64,000 nucleotides of DNA, from NCBI RefSeq assembly GCF_008802355.1, contig NZ_VZRA01000003.1, forward strand, positions 356,374-420,373, read 5' to 3'. Position 1 is the stretch's first letter. The number at the start of each line of letters is the position of its first letter. Below, in pieces: positions 18,232 through 28,272 of this stretch. Below the pieces are notes generated by a model. It saw only the letters and a program-made list of their open reading frames with translations. It ran no database searches and was not told the DNA's origin. This DNA is from Oryzomonas sagensis (GTDB lineage: Bacteria > Desulfobacterota > Desulfuromonadia > Geobacterales > Pseudopelobacteraceae). The position numbers and the translations under genes were made by a program.

Positions 18232-19335
18232 ATGGTTAATCTGCACCAACTGCTGAAGGTTCTTGTCGAAAGCAATGGTTCCGACCTGCATATCACCACC
18301 AACACCTCGCCCCAGATCAGGGTTGACGGCAAGCTGACGCCGCTGGATTTCCCGCCGCTGAACCAGGTTGAGACCAAGCAGCTCTGTTATAGCGTCCTGA
18401 CCGATGCCCAAAAGCACAAGTTCGAAGAAGAAAACGAATTGGACCTTTCGTTCGGGGTCAAGGGGCTTTCCCGCTTCAGGGGCAATATATTCGTCCAGCG
18501 CGGGGCCGTGGCCGGGGTATTCAGGGTTATCCCCTACCGCGTCCTGACGTTCGAAGAGCTTGGGCTGCCCGCCATCGTTTCCGAGTTGGCGGCCAAGTCC
18601 CGGGGGCTGATTCTCGTGACCGGCCCGACCGGCAGCGGCAAGTCCACGACCCTGGCTTCCATCATCGATTACATCAATATCAACCGCCACGAGCACATCG
18701 TCACCATCGAGGACCCGATCGAGTACCTGCACCCCCATAAAGGGTGTCTCGTCAACCAGCGCGAGGTGGGGGCCGACACCAAGGGGTTCAAAAATGCCCT
18801 CAAGTACGTGCTGCGCCAGGATCCCGACGTGGTTCTGGTCGGCGAGATGCGCGATCTGGAAACCATCGAGGCGGCGCTGACCCTCTCGGAAACCGGGCAT
18901 CTCTGTCTGGCCACTCTGCATACCAACTCCTGCGTCCAGACCATAAACCGTATTGTGGATGTGTTCCCCCCGTATCAGCAGACCCAGATACGGGCGCAGC
19001 TTTCCTTTGTACTGGAGGGAGTCATATCCCAGGCGCTGATCCCGAGAATGAACTCGCGGGGACGTGCGTTATCCCTGGAGATCATGGTTCCCAATGCCGC
19101 CATTCGCAATCTGATTCGTGAAGACAAGGTCCATCAAATCTATTCACAGATGCAGGTCGGGCAGGAGAAGTACGGCATGCAGACGATGAACCAGTCGCTC
19201 CTGTCCCTGTATCAGAAACGAATGATATCCCTGGAAGAGGCCCTTGGGCGCTCTCAGGACCCGGAAGAACTCAAGCAGATGATCAATAACCCCTCTGCCG
19301 GCCTGAATATGCAGAGACGGCCGCCTGCTCACTAA
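18232..19335 (+). CDS. pilT: Type IV pilus retraction ATPase PilT
   Basis: This 367-residue motor powers pilus depolymerisation. Evidence is the PilT start (LHQLLKVLVESNGSDLHIT), Walker A GPTGSGKSTT at about 131, the Asp-box TIEDPIEYLH, Walker B DVVLVGEMRDLET, and the His-box LATLHTNS. The PilT-specific C-terminal AIRNLIREDKVHQIYSQMQ motif is present. It lacks the zinc tetracysteine of PilB, as expected. The gene lies between pilB and pilC in the arrangement usual for Geobacter. Genomes of this group often have several PilT paralogues, and the exact one cannot be chosen from sequence alone. Confidence 0.95.
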   Translation: MVNLHQLLKVLVESNGSDLHITTNTSPQIRVDGKLTPLDFPPLNQVETKQLCYSVLTDAQKHKFEEENELDLSFGVKGLSRFRGNIFVQRGAVAGVFRVIPYRVLTFEELGLPAIVSELAAKSRGLILVTGPTGSGKSTTLASIIDYININRHEHIVTIEDPIEYLHPHKGCLVNQREVGADTKGFKNALKYVLRQDPDVVLVGEMRDLETIEAALTLSETGHLCLATLHTNSCVQTINRIVDVFPPYQQTQIRAQLSFVLEGVISQALIPRMNSRGRALSLEIMVPNAAIRNLIREDKVHQIYSQMQVGQEKYGMQTMNQSLLSLYQKRMISLEEALGRSQDPEELKQMINNPSAGLNMQRRPPAH

Positions 19336-19354
19336 AAGCGAGGAGTATCGGACA

Positions 19355-20569
19355 ATGCCAAAATTTTCATGGGAAGCACGCACCAAAACCGGTGGCGTGC
19401 AGAAGGGCGTCATTGAGGCTGCAAATACCAACATCGTTGAAGCCCAGTTGAAAAAGTACGGTTTTACCAATATCAGCATCAATGAACAGGTCAAGGCGTT
19501 TTCCATCAAACTCCCCAAGTTTGGCGGCGGCAAGGTCGAAACCAAGGATCTGGTCGTCTTCACCCGCCAGTTTGCCACCATGATCGATTCGGGCCTGCCG
19601 CTGGTCCAATGCCTTGAGATCCTTGCCAGCCAGCAGGAGAACAAGACCTTCAAGGATATACTCTATAAGGTGAAGGAGAGTGTGGAAAGCGGTTCCACCT
19701 TTGCCGACGCCCTCGGCAAGCATCCCAAGGCCTTTGACCAGCTTTATGTCAATCTCGTGGCCGCAGGCGAGGTCGGCGGTATCCTCGACACCATCCTGAA
19801 CCGCTTGGCGGCCTACATCGAAAAGGCCATGAAGCTGAAGAAACAGATCAAGGGGGCCATGGTCTATCCCATCACCATCATGTCCATCGCGGTTATTGTC
19901 GTCGGGGTCATCCTCATTTTCGTCATCCCGACCTTCGCCAAGATGTTTGCCGATTTCGGCGGCGATTTGCCGGCCCCGACCAAGTTTGTCATCGGCCTGA
20001 GCAATTTCCTGATGAAGTACATCATTGTCATCATTGCCGTCATCTTCGGCATTATTACCGCCATCAAGAAATACTACGCCACGGCCGGCGGGCAGAAGAA
20101 GATCGACCGCATGGCGCTCAAGGCGCCGATAGCCGGGCCGCTGATCAGGAAGGTTGCCGTTGCCAAGTTCACCAGGACCCTGGGCACGATGGTCAGTTCC
20201 GGCGTGCCGATTATGGACGGGCTTGATATCGTGGCCAGGACCGCCGGCAACAAGATCGTCGAAGAGGCGATCTACGGCGTGCGCCAAGCCATCTCCGAGG
20301 GCAAGACCATGGCCGAGCCGCTGGCCTCCTGCGGCGTTTTTCCCCCCATGGTCGTCCAGATGATCGCCGTTGGCGAGGCGACCGGCGCCATGGACGCCAT
20401 GCTGGGCAAGATCGCCGATTTCTACGATGACGAGGTGGACGATGCCGTTTCGGCCATGACCGCCATGATGGAGCCGCTGTTGATGGTGTTTCTGGGAACG
20501 GCTGTCGGTGGTTTGGTCGTTGCCATGTACCTGCCGATCTTCAAGCTGGCGGGGACCGTCGGCGGCTAA
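19355..20569 (+). CDS. pilC: Type IV pilus inner-membrane platform protein PilC
   Basis: This 404-residue polytopic protein is the platform on which PilB and PilT act. Two homologous GspF domains are visible (about 65-190 and 270-395). They contain DLVVFTRQFATMIDSGLPLVQCL and VAKFTRTLGTMVSSGVPIMDGL. Membrane segments lie near 170-200, 210-240 and 375-395. The N-terminal MPKFSWEARTKTGGVQKG is typical. Spacing to pilT is 19 bases and to pilS three bases, so one transcript is likely. Confidence 0.95.
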   Translation: MPKFSWEARTKTGGVQKGVIEAANTNIVEAQLKKYGFTNISINEQVKAFSIKLPKFGGGKVETKDLVVFTRQFATMIDSGLPLVQCLEILASQQENKTFKDILYKVKESVESGSTFADALGKHPKAFDQLYVNLVAAGEVGGILDTILNRLAAYIEKAMKLKKQIKGAMVYPITIMSIAVIVVGVILIFVIPTFAKMFADFGGDLPAPTKFVIGLSNFLMKYIIVIIAVIFGIITAIKKYYATAGGQKKIDRMALKAPIAGPLIRKVAVAKFTRTLGTMVSSGVPIMDGLDIVARTAGNKIVEEAIYGVRQAISEGKTMAEPLASCGVFPPMVVQMIAVGEATGAMDAMLGKIADFYDDEVDDAVSAMTAMMEPLLMVFLGTAVGGLVVAMYLPIFKLAGTVGG

Positions 20570-20572
20570 GAT

Positions 20573-22204
20573 ATGGGGCTTGAACGAAAACTCAGGCTTT
20601 TCATCTATGCCAGGATCGTGGTGTCATTCCTGTTCCTGGCGTCTACCGTACTCCTGAATTATCAGGACCTTACCTCGGCTGATGGGCACCTTCAAAGCGG
20701 TTTGATCCGCTTGATGGCGTTTTCGTTTCTGTTCTCCCTGTGTTGCCTGTTGTTTCTCCGGCTCCAGAGATACCACGCCTTTATCGCCTACCTCCAGACG
20801 ATCTGGGATCTGCTCTTCGTAACGGTCCTCCTGCTGTTCACCAACGGCATACTCAGCCCCTATTCCTTTCTCTATCTCCTTTCCATCATGAGCGCCGGTC
20901 TGTTGCTGGGGGGGCGGCAAGCGCTCTACGCAGCATCCCTCTGCAGCATACTCTACGGTTCCATCGTCGATCTGCAATACTTCGGCCTGCTGGCCTCGAT
21001 CGGCCTCAGCCGGTCCGATGCCCAGCAACTTGGCGCATCGCACATTTTTTACACGATCTTCTTCAACCTCATGGGCTTTTATCTGACGGCCCTTATCACC
21101 AGTTTTCTTTCGGCGCGCGCCAGGGAAAGCGAGGAAGCGCTCCGCGAGAAAACCGTCAACTATGATGAGCTGGAGCGTTTGAGCACGAGCATCGTATCGA
21201 ATCTGGAAAGCGGTCTGCTTACGATTACCCCGGCCGGCAGGATCAGGGTTTTCAATCGTTATGCCGAAACGATTACCGGCATGACGCAGGCTGATGCCTA
21301 TGATACCCGGCTTGCGGACATCTTTCCGGCGCTTGCGGATATTGCCGGCAATATGGACTCCCGGATGGACGGGGAGCTCGAATATGCACTGCCAAGCGGC
21401 GAGATGATGACCCTCGGCTACAACACCGTGTCGTTCTGCGACAGCCAGGGAGCATCGGCGGGGGCAATCGTCAACTTCAAGGACCTCACCTCCATGAAAC
21501 GGATGGAAACGGCCCTGAAAAGGGCGGACCGGCTGGCGGCGCTCGGCGAGGTATCCGCCCGCATGGCCCACGAAATCAGAAACCCTTTGGCGGCCATGAG
21601 TGGCTCGGTCCAGATGCTGGCCGAGCACGGTTCCGTATCGGAAGACGATCAGCGGCTGTTGAAGATCGTGCTGCGCGAGGCGGGAAGGCTCAACGGTCTG
21701 ATTACCGATTTTCTTGCCTATGCCCGTCCTTCATCCCCCTGCAAGGAGCGGTTCGAGTTGCGGCCGCTGGTGGAAGACCTGATTATGCTCCTGTCTTCGG
21801 ACAGTCACTTCAGTACGGTGTCCTTTCGTAATCTCGTTGCCGCGCATATACTGATTCAAGCCGATATCAATCAACTGCGGCAGGTCCTGCTGAATCTGTT
21901 CCGTAATTCCGCGGAGGCCATGCCGGAGGGGGGCGTGGTGGGGATCGAATCGCGTTTTCAACTCAGCGGAGCGGATGGTTTCAACAAAACCCCCGCAGCG
22001 GTTATTACGGTGACCGACAGCGGTTGCGGTATCGACAGCACTACGGCGGCCCACCTGTTCGAACCCTTCTGGACCACCAAGGCGGAGGGTTCCGGCCTTG
22101 GGCTGGCCGTCACCTACCGCATTATCGAAGCCCACGGCGGGACCATCACCGTCGAATCGCCTCCCGAGGGCGGCTGCTGTTTTACCATCACGCTCCCTGT
22201 GTAA
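20573..22204 (+). CDS. pilS: PilS-type sensor histidine kinase
   Basis: This 543-residue membrane sensor kinase has about six hydrophobic segments in residues 10-185 and a PAS domain at about 195-310 (LSTSIVSNLESGLLTI). A phospho-acceptor His at about 333 lies in ARMAHEIRNPLAAMSG. The C-terminal ATPase has LFRNSAEAMPEGG, VTDSGCGI and GSGLGLAVTYRI. In other Geobacterales PilS pairs with the sigma-54 activator PilR to control pilA. Here the next gene is not pilR but a permease, so the partner must lie elsewhere or differ. The name rests on position after pilC and on domain layout. Confidence 0.85.
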   Translation: MGLERKLRLFIYARIVVSFLFLASTVLLNYQDLTSADGHLQSGLIRLMAFSFLFSLCCLLFLRLQRYHAFIAYLQTIWDLLFVTVLLLFTNGILSPYSFLYLLSIMSAGLLLGGRQALYAASLCSILYGSIVDLQYFGLLASIGLSRSDAQQLGASHIFYTIFFNLMGFYLTALITSFLSARARESEEALREKTVNYDELERLSTSIVSNLESGLLTITPAGRIRVFNRYAETITGMTQADAYDTRLADIFPALADIAGNMDSRMDGELEYALPSGEMMTLGYNTVSFCDSQGASAGAIVNFKDLTSMKRMETALKRADRLAALGEVSARMAHEIRNPLAAMSGSVQMLAEHGSVSEDDQRLLKIVLREAGRLNGLITDFLAYARPSSPCKERFELRPLVEDLIMLLSSDSHFSTVSFRNLVAAHILIQADINQLRQVLLNLFRNSAEAMPEGGVVGIESRFQLSGADGFNKTPAAVITVTDSGCGIDSTTAAHLFEPFWTTKAEGSGLGLAVTYRIIEAHGGTITVESPPEGGCCFTITLPV

Positions 22205-22221
22205 CGGACAGGCCGATTGAG

Positions 22222-23388
22222 ATGCCCATCCCGGTTTCCTACAGCTTTCGCAATCTTTTCACCCGCCGCCTGACAACCTTTCTGACGGCAACGGGAATGG
22301 CGCTGGTGGTGTTCGTTTTCGCTTCGATCCTGATGTTGTCGGCGGGATTGGAGAAAACGCTGGTTGAAACCGGTTCCGACGATAATGTCATTGTCACCCG
22401 CAAGGCGGCCAACTCGGAGGTGCAAAGCGGTGTGGAGCGCTCCCAGGCCGCCATTGTGGAGAGCCTGCCGGATATCGCTACCGGAAGCGACGGCACCCTC
22501 CTGGCGGCCAAGGAACTGGTCGTCCTGATAAGCCTTCCCAAGCGGGGCAGCGACAAGCCGGCCAATGTGGTCATCAGGGGGATTGATCCGGCGTCCCTCA
22601 AGCTCCGTCCCCAGGTGCGACTGGTAGAGGGGCGCATGCCACGTCCCGGTTCAACGGAAATCATGGCGGGCGGCAGTATCGCGCAGCGCTTCAAAGGCGG
22701 CGGGATCGGCGAATCGCTGCGCTTCGGCATGCGCGACTGGACGGTAGTCGGTATCTTTGATGCCGGCGCTACCGGTTTCAATTCCGAGATATGGGGTGAT
22801 GCCATCCAGTTGATGCAGGCTTTCCGACGGCCGGTGTACTCCTCGGTCACCTTCCGGCTGCGCGACAGCGGCGACTTTTCTGCGGTCAAGGCCAAGCTGG
22901 ATGCCGACCCGCGACTGACGTTGGATGTGCGCCGCGAAACCCGCTACTATCGAGATCAATCCGAGGCCATGGCCAAGTTTTTACGCATACTCGGCATGTC
23001 GTTGACGGTGATCTTCTCCCTGGGCGCCATCATCGGTGCCATGATCACCATGTATGCCGCCGTCGCCAACCGGGTCGGAGAGATCGGCACCCTGCGGGCC
23101 CTCGGTTTCCAGCGCAGCAGCATCATGCTGGCCTTTTTGATGGAGTCCCTGCTGCTCGGCCTGATCGGCGGTGTCGCCGGACTTTTCATGGCGTCATTCA
23201 TGCAATTTATCACCATCTCGACCATGAACTGGCAGACCTTTTCCGAGCTTGCCTTTTCATTTACCCTTACTGTCGAAATTATTTACAAATCACTCTTGTT
23301 TTCACTGCTCATGGGGTTTGTGGGTGGCGTAATCCCGGCCGTGCGGGCCAGTCGTCTGAATATCGTCGATGCCCTGCGGGAAGGTTGA
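22222..23388 (+). CDS. FtsX/MacB-type ABC transporter permease
   Basis: This 388-residue membrane protein has the layout of the MacB/LolC permease family. One transmembrane helix lies near residues 18-42, then a periplasmic MacB-PCD-like domain (about 45-260), and three helices follow at about 262-290, 310-335 and 350-375. The cytoplasmic coupling motif is NRVGEIGTLRALGFQRSSIM and the C-terminal motif is PAVRASRLNIVDALREG. I start it at the ATG at 22222, 17 bases after pilS. No ATP-binding subunit lies beside it, which is unusual, and the substrate cannot be named. Confidence 0.85.
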   Translation: MPIPVSYSFRNLFTRRLTTFLTATGMALVVFVFASILMLSAGLEKTLVETGSDDNVIVTRKAANSEVQSGVERSQAAIVESLPDIATGSDGTLLAAKELVVLISLPKRGSDKPANVVIRGIDPASLKLRPQVRLVEGRMPRPGSTEIMAGGSIAQRFKGGGIGESLRFGMRDWTVVGIFDAGATGFNSEIWGDAIQLMQAFRRPVYSSVTFRLRDSGDFSAVKAKLDADPRLTLDVRRETRYYRDQSEAMAKFLRILGMSLTVIFSLGAIIGAMITMYAAVANRVGEIGTLRALGFQRSSIMLAFLMESLLLGLIGGVAGLFMASFMQFITISTMNWQTFSELAFSFTLTVEIIYKSLLFSLLMGFVGGVIPAVRASRLNIVDALREG

Positions 23389-23403
23389 AATGGAGAAGCG
23401 TTG

Positions 23404-24147
23404 ATGAACGGATTGTTCCGTAAAAAACACATCGTATTGGCGGCCCTGGCCGGGGCATCGCTGGCCCTGTACCTGATTGACTACTCTGTTCTCGGCAACA
23501 GCCGCGACATCGCTTCCAGTTTTTTAGGAAATCTGGCATTCCTGCCACTTTATGTCATATTTATTACACTAATAGTTGAGCAAATTGTCCGGGAGCGGGA
23601 GCGCCAGGCGGTCATGCGCAAGCTCAATATGGTGATCGGTGTTTTTTTCAGCGAGGTCGGCAACCGTCTGCTCAGGGAGCTATCGACCTGTGTGGCGACC
23701 TGTGGAGAATTGAAAGGCCATCTCGTGATTGGCGGGAACTGGAAAGATGACGAATTCGCAAAGGCGCTGGACTACCTGGGCCGGACCGATATCAGGATCA
23801 GTTGCGATGCAGGGGGCAAGAACCGGCTGAAGGCGTTCCTGATCGAAAAGCGCACGTTTCTGGTTGGGCTCCTGGAAAATCAGAACCTGCTGGAGCACGA
23901 GCAGTTTACCGACCTGCTGTGGGCCGTATTCCATCTGGTGGAGGAGTTGGAGGCGCGGTCATCCTTTGAGGCAATGTCTCCGAGCGATACCGAACACATC
24001 AATGGTGATATCAAGCGCGTTTTCGGGCACCTGTCCCGTGAATGGGTCCTGTACATGCAACACCTCAGGGTTGACTACCCCTACCTGTTTTCCCTGGCCG
24101 TCCGCCTCAACCCCATGCTCGACACCCCGGATCCCCGGGTCTACTGA
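23404..24147 (+). CDS. Membrane-anchored protein of unknown function
   Basis: This is a 247-residue protein I do not recognise. Two hydrophobic segments at about 8-26 and 43-60 are followed by a basic-acidic stretch (VEQIVRERERQAVMRKLNMV). A soluble, mostly helical cytoplasmic part of about 185 residues then continues to the end. No catalytic motif or conserved Cys pattern is evident. The start is the ATG at 23404 with GGAGA seven bases upstream; a TTG directly before it is the alternative. It follows the permease closely and its last base is shared with the P-type ATPase start (codons overlapping in TGATGG), so the three genes are probably one unit. Confidence 0.6.
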   Translation: MNGLFRKKHIVLAALAGASLALYLIDYSVLGNSRDIASSFLGNLAFLPLYVIFITLIVEQIVRERERQAVMRKLNMVIGVFFSEVGNRLLRELSTCVATCGELKGHLVIGGNWKDDEFAKALDYLGRTDIRISCDAGGKNRLKAFLIEKRTFLVGLLENQNLLEHEQFTDLLWAVFHLVEELEARSSFEAMSPSDTEHINGDIKRVFGHLSREWVLYMQHLRVDYPYLFSLAVRLNPMLDTPDPRVY

Positions 24148-26804
24148 TGGAGTGGCACCTGCGGGACATCGCAACCGTTCTGGCGGAACAGAAGGTCGAT
24201 GCCGCCTGCGGCCTCTCATCCGGCGAAGCCGCCTGCCGCTTGTCCCGTTTCGGCAGTAACGAATTGCGGGAGCGGGGCGGCACGTCGCCCTGGCTGATTC
24301 TGTGGGAGCAGTTCACCTCGACCATGGCGCTGATCCTGACCGGGGCAGCGTTCCTTTCTGCTTTTGTCGGTTCTTTCAAAGACAGCCTGACTATCCTTGC
24401 CATCGTCTGCCTCTTTGCCCTCCTGGGATTTGTACAGGAATACCGTGCGGAGCGGGCCATGCGGGCGCTCAAACGGCTGGCCGTGCCTGTGGTGCGGGTG
24501 CGGCGCAACGGGATGCCGGTTGAAATTCCGGCAGTCGATCTGGTGGCGGGCGATATCGTCCTCTTGGAGGCAGGCAACCTGGTGCCGGCCGATTGCAGGG
24601 TGATTGAGGTCTACAGCCTCCGGGTGCAGGAGGCGGTCCTGACCGGGGAGGCCGAAGAGGTCGAAAAGTGTGTCGAGGCCTTGGGAACAATGGATGATCC
24701 CATTCCGACCGGCGAGCGCGTGAACATGGTCTTCATGGGCACCACGGTTGCCTATGGCCGTGGGGCGGCCGTTGTGGTGGCAACCGGCATGAACACGGAG
24801 TTGGGGCGTATCGCCGGCATGTTGCAGGATGTGGCCCAGGAATGGACGCCGTTGCAGAAGCGCCTCGACCGCTTGGGAAAAATTCTGGCCCTTGCCGCGG
24901 TGGCGGTTTCGCTGTTGTTTCTGGCCATCGGCCTGCTGCGTGGCGAGGACCTGCGCCTGATGCTGATGACCGCCGTCAGCCTGGCGGTGGCCGCTATCCC
25001 GGAGGGATTGCCGGCGGTAGTCACCATTACCCTGGCCATCGGCTCGCAACGCATGCTGAAACGTCACGCCCTGATCCGCAAGCTGCCGGCTGTTGAAACC
25101 CTCGGCTCGGTGACCGTGATCTGTTCCGACAAGACCGGCACCCTGACCCAGAACCGCATGACGGTCACCGAGGTCGTCACCAGCGCAGAAGTCCTGCAAC
25201 AGGCCGCTCCGCAGCTCGACGGCGCGGAATCGGAAGCTGAAGCCGCCCGCCGTGGAATACTGGCCTGTGTTGCGCTCTGCAACGAGGCCGTGCTGGCGGA
25301 AGGAGAGGGGCAGGGGGTAGGGGACCCGACCGAGATCGCGCTTCTTGCGGCCGCGGCACAAGAGGGACTGTTGCGCCATGAGCTGGAGGCCCGCCTGCCG
25401 CGCGTTGCCGAGACTCCCTTTGATTCCACGGTCAAACGCATGGTCACCTTCCACACGGTTGGAGATGCTGCTGTTGCGGCATCGCTTGGACTTCCCGCCC
25501 CTCTGAACACCGGTGAATGTCTTGTGGTCGGCAAGGGGGCGCTGGGGGCGGTGCTGGAACTGTGCGACCGGGTCGGCGACCAGCCGCTTGCGGCAGCGGA
25601 GCGTCAGGCGGCCATGACGGCCGTCGACCGCCTGGCGGGCCAGGGAAGGCGGGTGCTGGCCGTTGCCTGCGGCATCGGCGGCCGGGACACACACGCTGTT
25701 CACGGTCTTTCCCTGATCGGTTTGGTCGCTATGATGGACCCCTTGCGCCCCGAGGCGCGGGATGCGGTTGAACTCTGCCGCCAGGCGGGCATCCGGCCAG
25801 TCATGATAACCGGCGACCACCCGTTGACCGCCAGGTCCATTGCCGACGGGCTGGGTATGGGGGAGGGGGGGCGGGTCATGACCGGTGCCGAGCTTGAGCA
25901 TATCGGCACGGCCGGCCTGGTTGCGGCGGGCGGGGAGGTGTCGGTCTATGCCCGGGTCTCGCCGGAGCACAAGCTGATGATCGTCGATGCCCTGCAACGC
26001 CAGGGGCAGGTGGTGGCCATGACCGGGGACGGCGTCAACGATGCCCCGGCCCTGAAAAAGGCCGATATCGGCGTCTCCATGGGGATAACCGGCACCGACG
26101 TGGCCCGCGAGGCGGCCGATATGGTGCTCCTGGACGACAACTTTGCCACCATTGTCTCTGCGGTGCGTGAGGGGCGCACCATCTACGACAATATCCGCAA
26201 GTTCATCGAATTCTCCGTGGCCGGCAACCTGGGCAAGATTCTGGCGGTGCTGACCCTGCCATTTCTGGGATTGCCCAGCCCCCTTACCCCGCTGCAACTG
26301 CTCTGGCTCAACCTGCTCACCGACGGCCTGCTCGGCCTGGGGATGGGAGTGGAACGCTCCGAGCCGGACGTCATGGCCCGTCCCCCGCTTTCTCCAACCT
26401 CCCAGATCTTCGATCGCCGCATGGTGCGCCATACCCTGTTGACCGGGGGGATTATCGGCACTTCGACCATTCTGCTGACCTATCACCATTGGCGGTTCCA
26501 CCCCGAGAACTGGCAGACCGTATTGTTCACCTCCCTGGCCTTTGCCCAGATCGGCCAAGCCATGGCCCTGCGCTCATTTCGGCACTCCTTTTTCCGCATG
26601 GGGCTCTTCGGCAACCCCCTGCTCCTCTCCATGGTCGGATTAGTGATCCTGCTGCAGGGGATGGTCGTTTATCTGCCGGCCATGCAGGCCTTCTTCAAAA
26701 CCACCACCCTGGCTGCCGAGGCGCTGGCCTGGGTCTTTGTCCCGGGAATAGTGCTGTTCGCCGTCCTGGAGGTCGAAAAGGTCGTCGTGCGGCGGGTGGC
26801 GTAA
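24147..26804 (+). CDS. P-type cation-transporting ATPase, Ca2+-ATPase (P2A) type
   Basis: This 885-residue inner-membrane pump has all P-type landmarks. An N-terminal cation-ATPase domain is followed by an actuator loop with TGEAEEVEK (TGEA in place of the commoner TGES). The phosphorylated Asp at about 328 lies in [11 protein letters not shown]. An [10 protein letters not shown] segment and [18 protein letters not shown] hinge follow. PEGLP in helix 4 and NLLTDG in helix 6 fit calcium or manganese transporters of the PMR1/SERCA branch. Substrate is inferred from these helix motifs only. It follows the unknown membrane protein without a gap. Confidence 0.88.
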   Translation: MEWHLRDIATVLAEQKVDAACGLSSGEAACRLSRFGSNELRERGGTSPWLILWEQFTSTMALILTGAAFLSAFVGSFKDSLTILAIVCLFALLGFVQEYRAERAMRALKRLAVPVVRVRRNGMPVEIPAVDLVAGDIVLLEAGNLVPADCRVIEVYSLRVQEAVLTGEAEEVEKCVEALGTMDDPIPTGERVNMVFMGTTVAYGRGAAVVVATGMNTELGRIAGMLQDVAQEWTPLQKRLDRLGKILALAAVAVSLLFLAIGLLRGEDLRLMLMTAVSLAVAAIPEGLPAVVTITLAIGSQRMLKRHALIRKLPAVETLGSVTVICSDKTGTLTQNRMTVTEVVTSAEVLQQAAPQLDGAESEAEAARRGILACVALCNEAVLAEGEGQGVGDPTEIALLAAAAQEGLLRHELEARLPRVAETPFDSTVKRMVTFHTVGDAAVAASLGLPAPLNTGECLVVGKGALGAVLELCDRVGDQPLAAAERQAAMTAVDRLAGQGRRVLAVACGIGGRDTHAVHGLSLIGLVAMMDPLRPEARDAVELCRQAGIRPVMITGDHPLTARSIADGLGMGEGGRVMTGAELEHIGTAGLVAAGGEVSVYARVSPEHKLMIVDALQRQGQVVAMTGDGVNDAPALKKADIGVSMGITGTDVAREAADMVLLDDNFATIVSAVREGRTIYDNIRKFIEFSVAGNLGKILAVLTLPFLGLPSPLTPLQLLWLNLLTDGLLGLGMGVERSEPDVMARPPLSPTSQIFDRRMVRHTLLTGGIIGTSTILLTYHHWRFHPENWQTVLFTSLAFAQIGQAMALRSFRHSFFRMGLFGNPLLLSMVGLVILLQGMVVYLPAMQAFFKTTTLAAEALAWVFVPGIVLFAVLEVEKVVVRRVA

Positions 26805-26908
26805 AGTTATCCCTGTGACGTTGTGTTTAGTTTGTACCTCAGTTGTGGTAGTATGTTCCTAGAAAAGGGGATGGTTTGGTTTCTCGCGTCGCACAACGGG
26901 AGGTGGCT

Positions 26909-27577
26909 ATGAAACGGCTTATCCTGGCGGCACTGATGGGGCTCACGATCTTGATCCAGACAGGGTGCGGCAATGACGGCGGCAGAGCGCACCCGACATT
27001 CGTTGCCCAGATTGTGAGCGATTCTACTTCTGACGGCGATATCGCACGGGATTCCGTCAGCGGCGTTTTCACCGTTACGCAGGGCATGTCGCCAACTGTC
27101 CAAAGCGTGTTCGCCGGCATAGATCCGGCTACCGGGGCCGAATACCGCGCATTCCTCGATTTCCCCCTGACCGAGGCGGGCGGCGTCCCGGGGAATGCCG
27201 TTATTTTGTCGGCGTTCCTGGATATCGTTATCACCAGTATCCAGCCCCAGCCCCTGAGCGGTACGATCCCGGTCCGCATCGACCTTGTTTCCTTTCAGCC
27301 GCCAACGCTGGTGGGAACGGATTTTGATCGAACGCTCCAACCGGCGCTGGCAACCACCACGATCACCCCTCCCATTTCCCAATCAGATTTCGGAAAGCAT
27401 GTAACGGTGGATGTGACAGGTTTGATGGTGGAAGCACAGCGGTTGGGACTGCTCAACTTCCAGGTCCGTATCCTGCGTGATGCGGGGATCGCTTCGTCGG
27501 GGCTTATTGAAATCAACGATACCACCGGAACGAACCGGGGCATTCTCGCACCGCTGTTGCAGGTCACCTACTTCTAG
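26909..27577 (+). CDS. Putative lipoprotein of unknown function
   Basis: The 222-residue product begins with a lysine-arginine start and a hydrophobic run ending LIQTGCGND, a lipobox with Cys at about 20. The mature part is rich in Thr, Val and Ile and reads like beta-sandwich sequence (for example VTVDVTGLMVEAQ). No enzyme motif is seen. The start is the ATG at 26909 behind GGGAGGTGG. It is separated from the P-type ATPase by about 100 bases and may have its own promoter. The beta-rich composition would suit a surface or periplasmic binding protein, but that is a guess. Confidence 0.65.
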   Translation: MKRLILAALMGLTILIQTGCGNDGGRAHPTFVAQIVSDSTSDGDIARDSVSGVFTVTQGMSPTVQSVFAGIDPATGAEYRAFLDFPLTEAGGVPGNAVILSAFLDIVITSIQPQPLSGTIPVRIDLVSFQPPTLVGTDFDRTLQPALATTTITPPISQSDFGKHVTVDVTGLMVEAQRLGLLNFQVRILRDAGIASSGLIEINDTTGTNRGILAPLLQVTYF

Positions 27578-27652
27578 CCTGCGGTGATGCAGGAGGAACA
27601 GGACCGGAAAAAACGACCTAGTGCAGCCTCAGTTTTATCTTGAAAGGATCAC

Positions 27653-28105
27653 ATGAGCTCACTGCGATTCCCTGAACCGTTCAAGCATGAACACGAACCG
27701 GTCCAAAACGTCAACGAAATACTCGAAGCTCAATTGACGTTCGGCCAGAAGGCGTCGGATTGGTTCGCCCTGAATCTCGGCTCCTGGTGGTTCATTACCA
27801 TCCAGTCCATCATCCTGGGCGTCTGGATCGTGGTCAACGTGACCGCTTGGGCTCGGCACTGGGATCCCTATCCCTTTATCCTGATGAACCTGGTGTTGTC
27901 CATGCAAGCGGCCTATGCCGCCCCCATCATCATGATGAGCCAGAACCGGCAGGCGGCCAGGGACCGGTTGGAGGCCCACAACGACTACCTGATCAACCAA
28001 AAGGCTGAAAAGGAAATCCGTGCCATTCTGGATCATTTGGCAGCCCAGGACCAGGCCCTTCTGGAGATTCACCAGATGATCGCAGAGTTGCGAGGCGACA
28101 GATGA
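27653..28105 (+). CDS. DUF1003 membrane protein
   Basis: This 150-residue protein matches the DUF1003 family. There is an amphipathic N-terminus, then ADWFALNLGSWWF-type sequence leading into two transmembrane helices (about 43-62 and 75-98). The conserved DPYPFILMNLVLSMQAAYAAPIIMMSQNRQ region spans the second helix, and a charged helical tail follows (DRLEAHNDYLINQKAEKEI). DUF1003 proteins sit in the inner membrane and have no assigned biochemical role. A terminator-like hairpin follows at 28201. Confidence 0.85.
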   Translation: MSSLRFPEPFKHEHEPVQNVNEILEAQLTFGQKASDWFALNLGSWWFITIQSIILGVWIVVNVTAWARHWDPYPFILMNLVLSMQAAYAAPIIMMSQNRQAARDRLEAHNDYLINQKAEKEIRAILDHLAAQDQALLEIHQMIAELRGDR

Positions 28106-28106
28106 A

Positions 28107-28246
28107 GGGAGGAGGGAACCCCGGCGAGCGCTAAACGCTGTCGCTCTCTTCCCCCGTAGTTGCAGGATGGAAACATCAGTAGTATCTCTCGTGATCATAC
28201 CGCGCAGTCTGAATAGAGGTCAGGCTGCGCGTTTTTTTTTTTTTTT
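28107..28246 (+). terminator. Structured leader and hairpin with a 15-T tract
   Basis: A 12-pair stem (28201-28212 with 28220-28231, one G-T pair, seven-base loop) is followed by 15 consecutive T at 28232-28246. This is a textbook terminator after the DUF1003 gene. Upstream, 28107-28160 can also fold: a purine-rich GGGAGGAGGGA faces TCTCTTCCCCC around an inner AGCG/CGCT stem. The next start codon is only 27 bases past the T tract, so no separate promoter fits between them. Either the hairpin terminates partially or it is an attenuator. Confidence 0.7.
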
Positions 28247-28272
28247 GCAATTCTGTCCGCCGGGAGACCATC

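Noticed and set aside
24216-26558. A 780-codon open frame antisense to the P-type ATPase gene.
   Set aside because: Same cause: GC-rich third positions remove stops on the other strand. The product is His/Gln-rich and resembles nothing.
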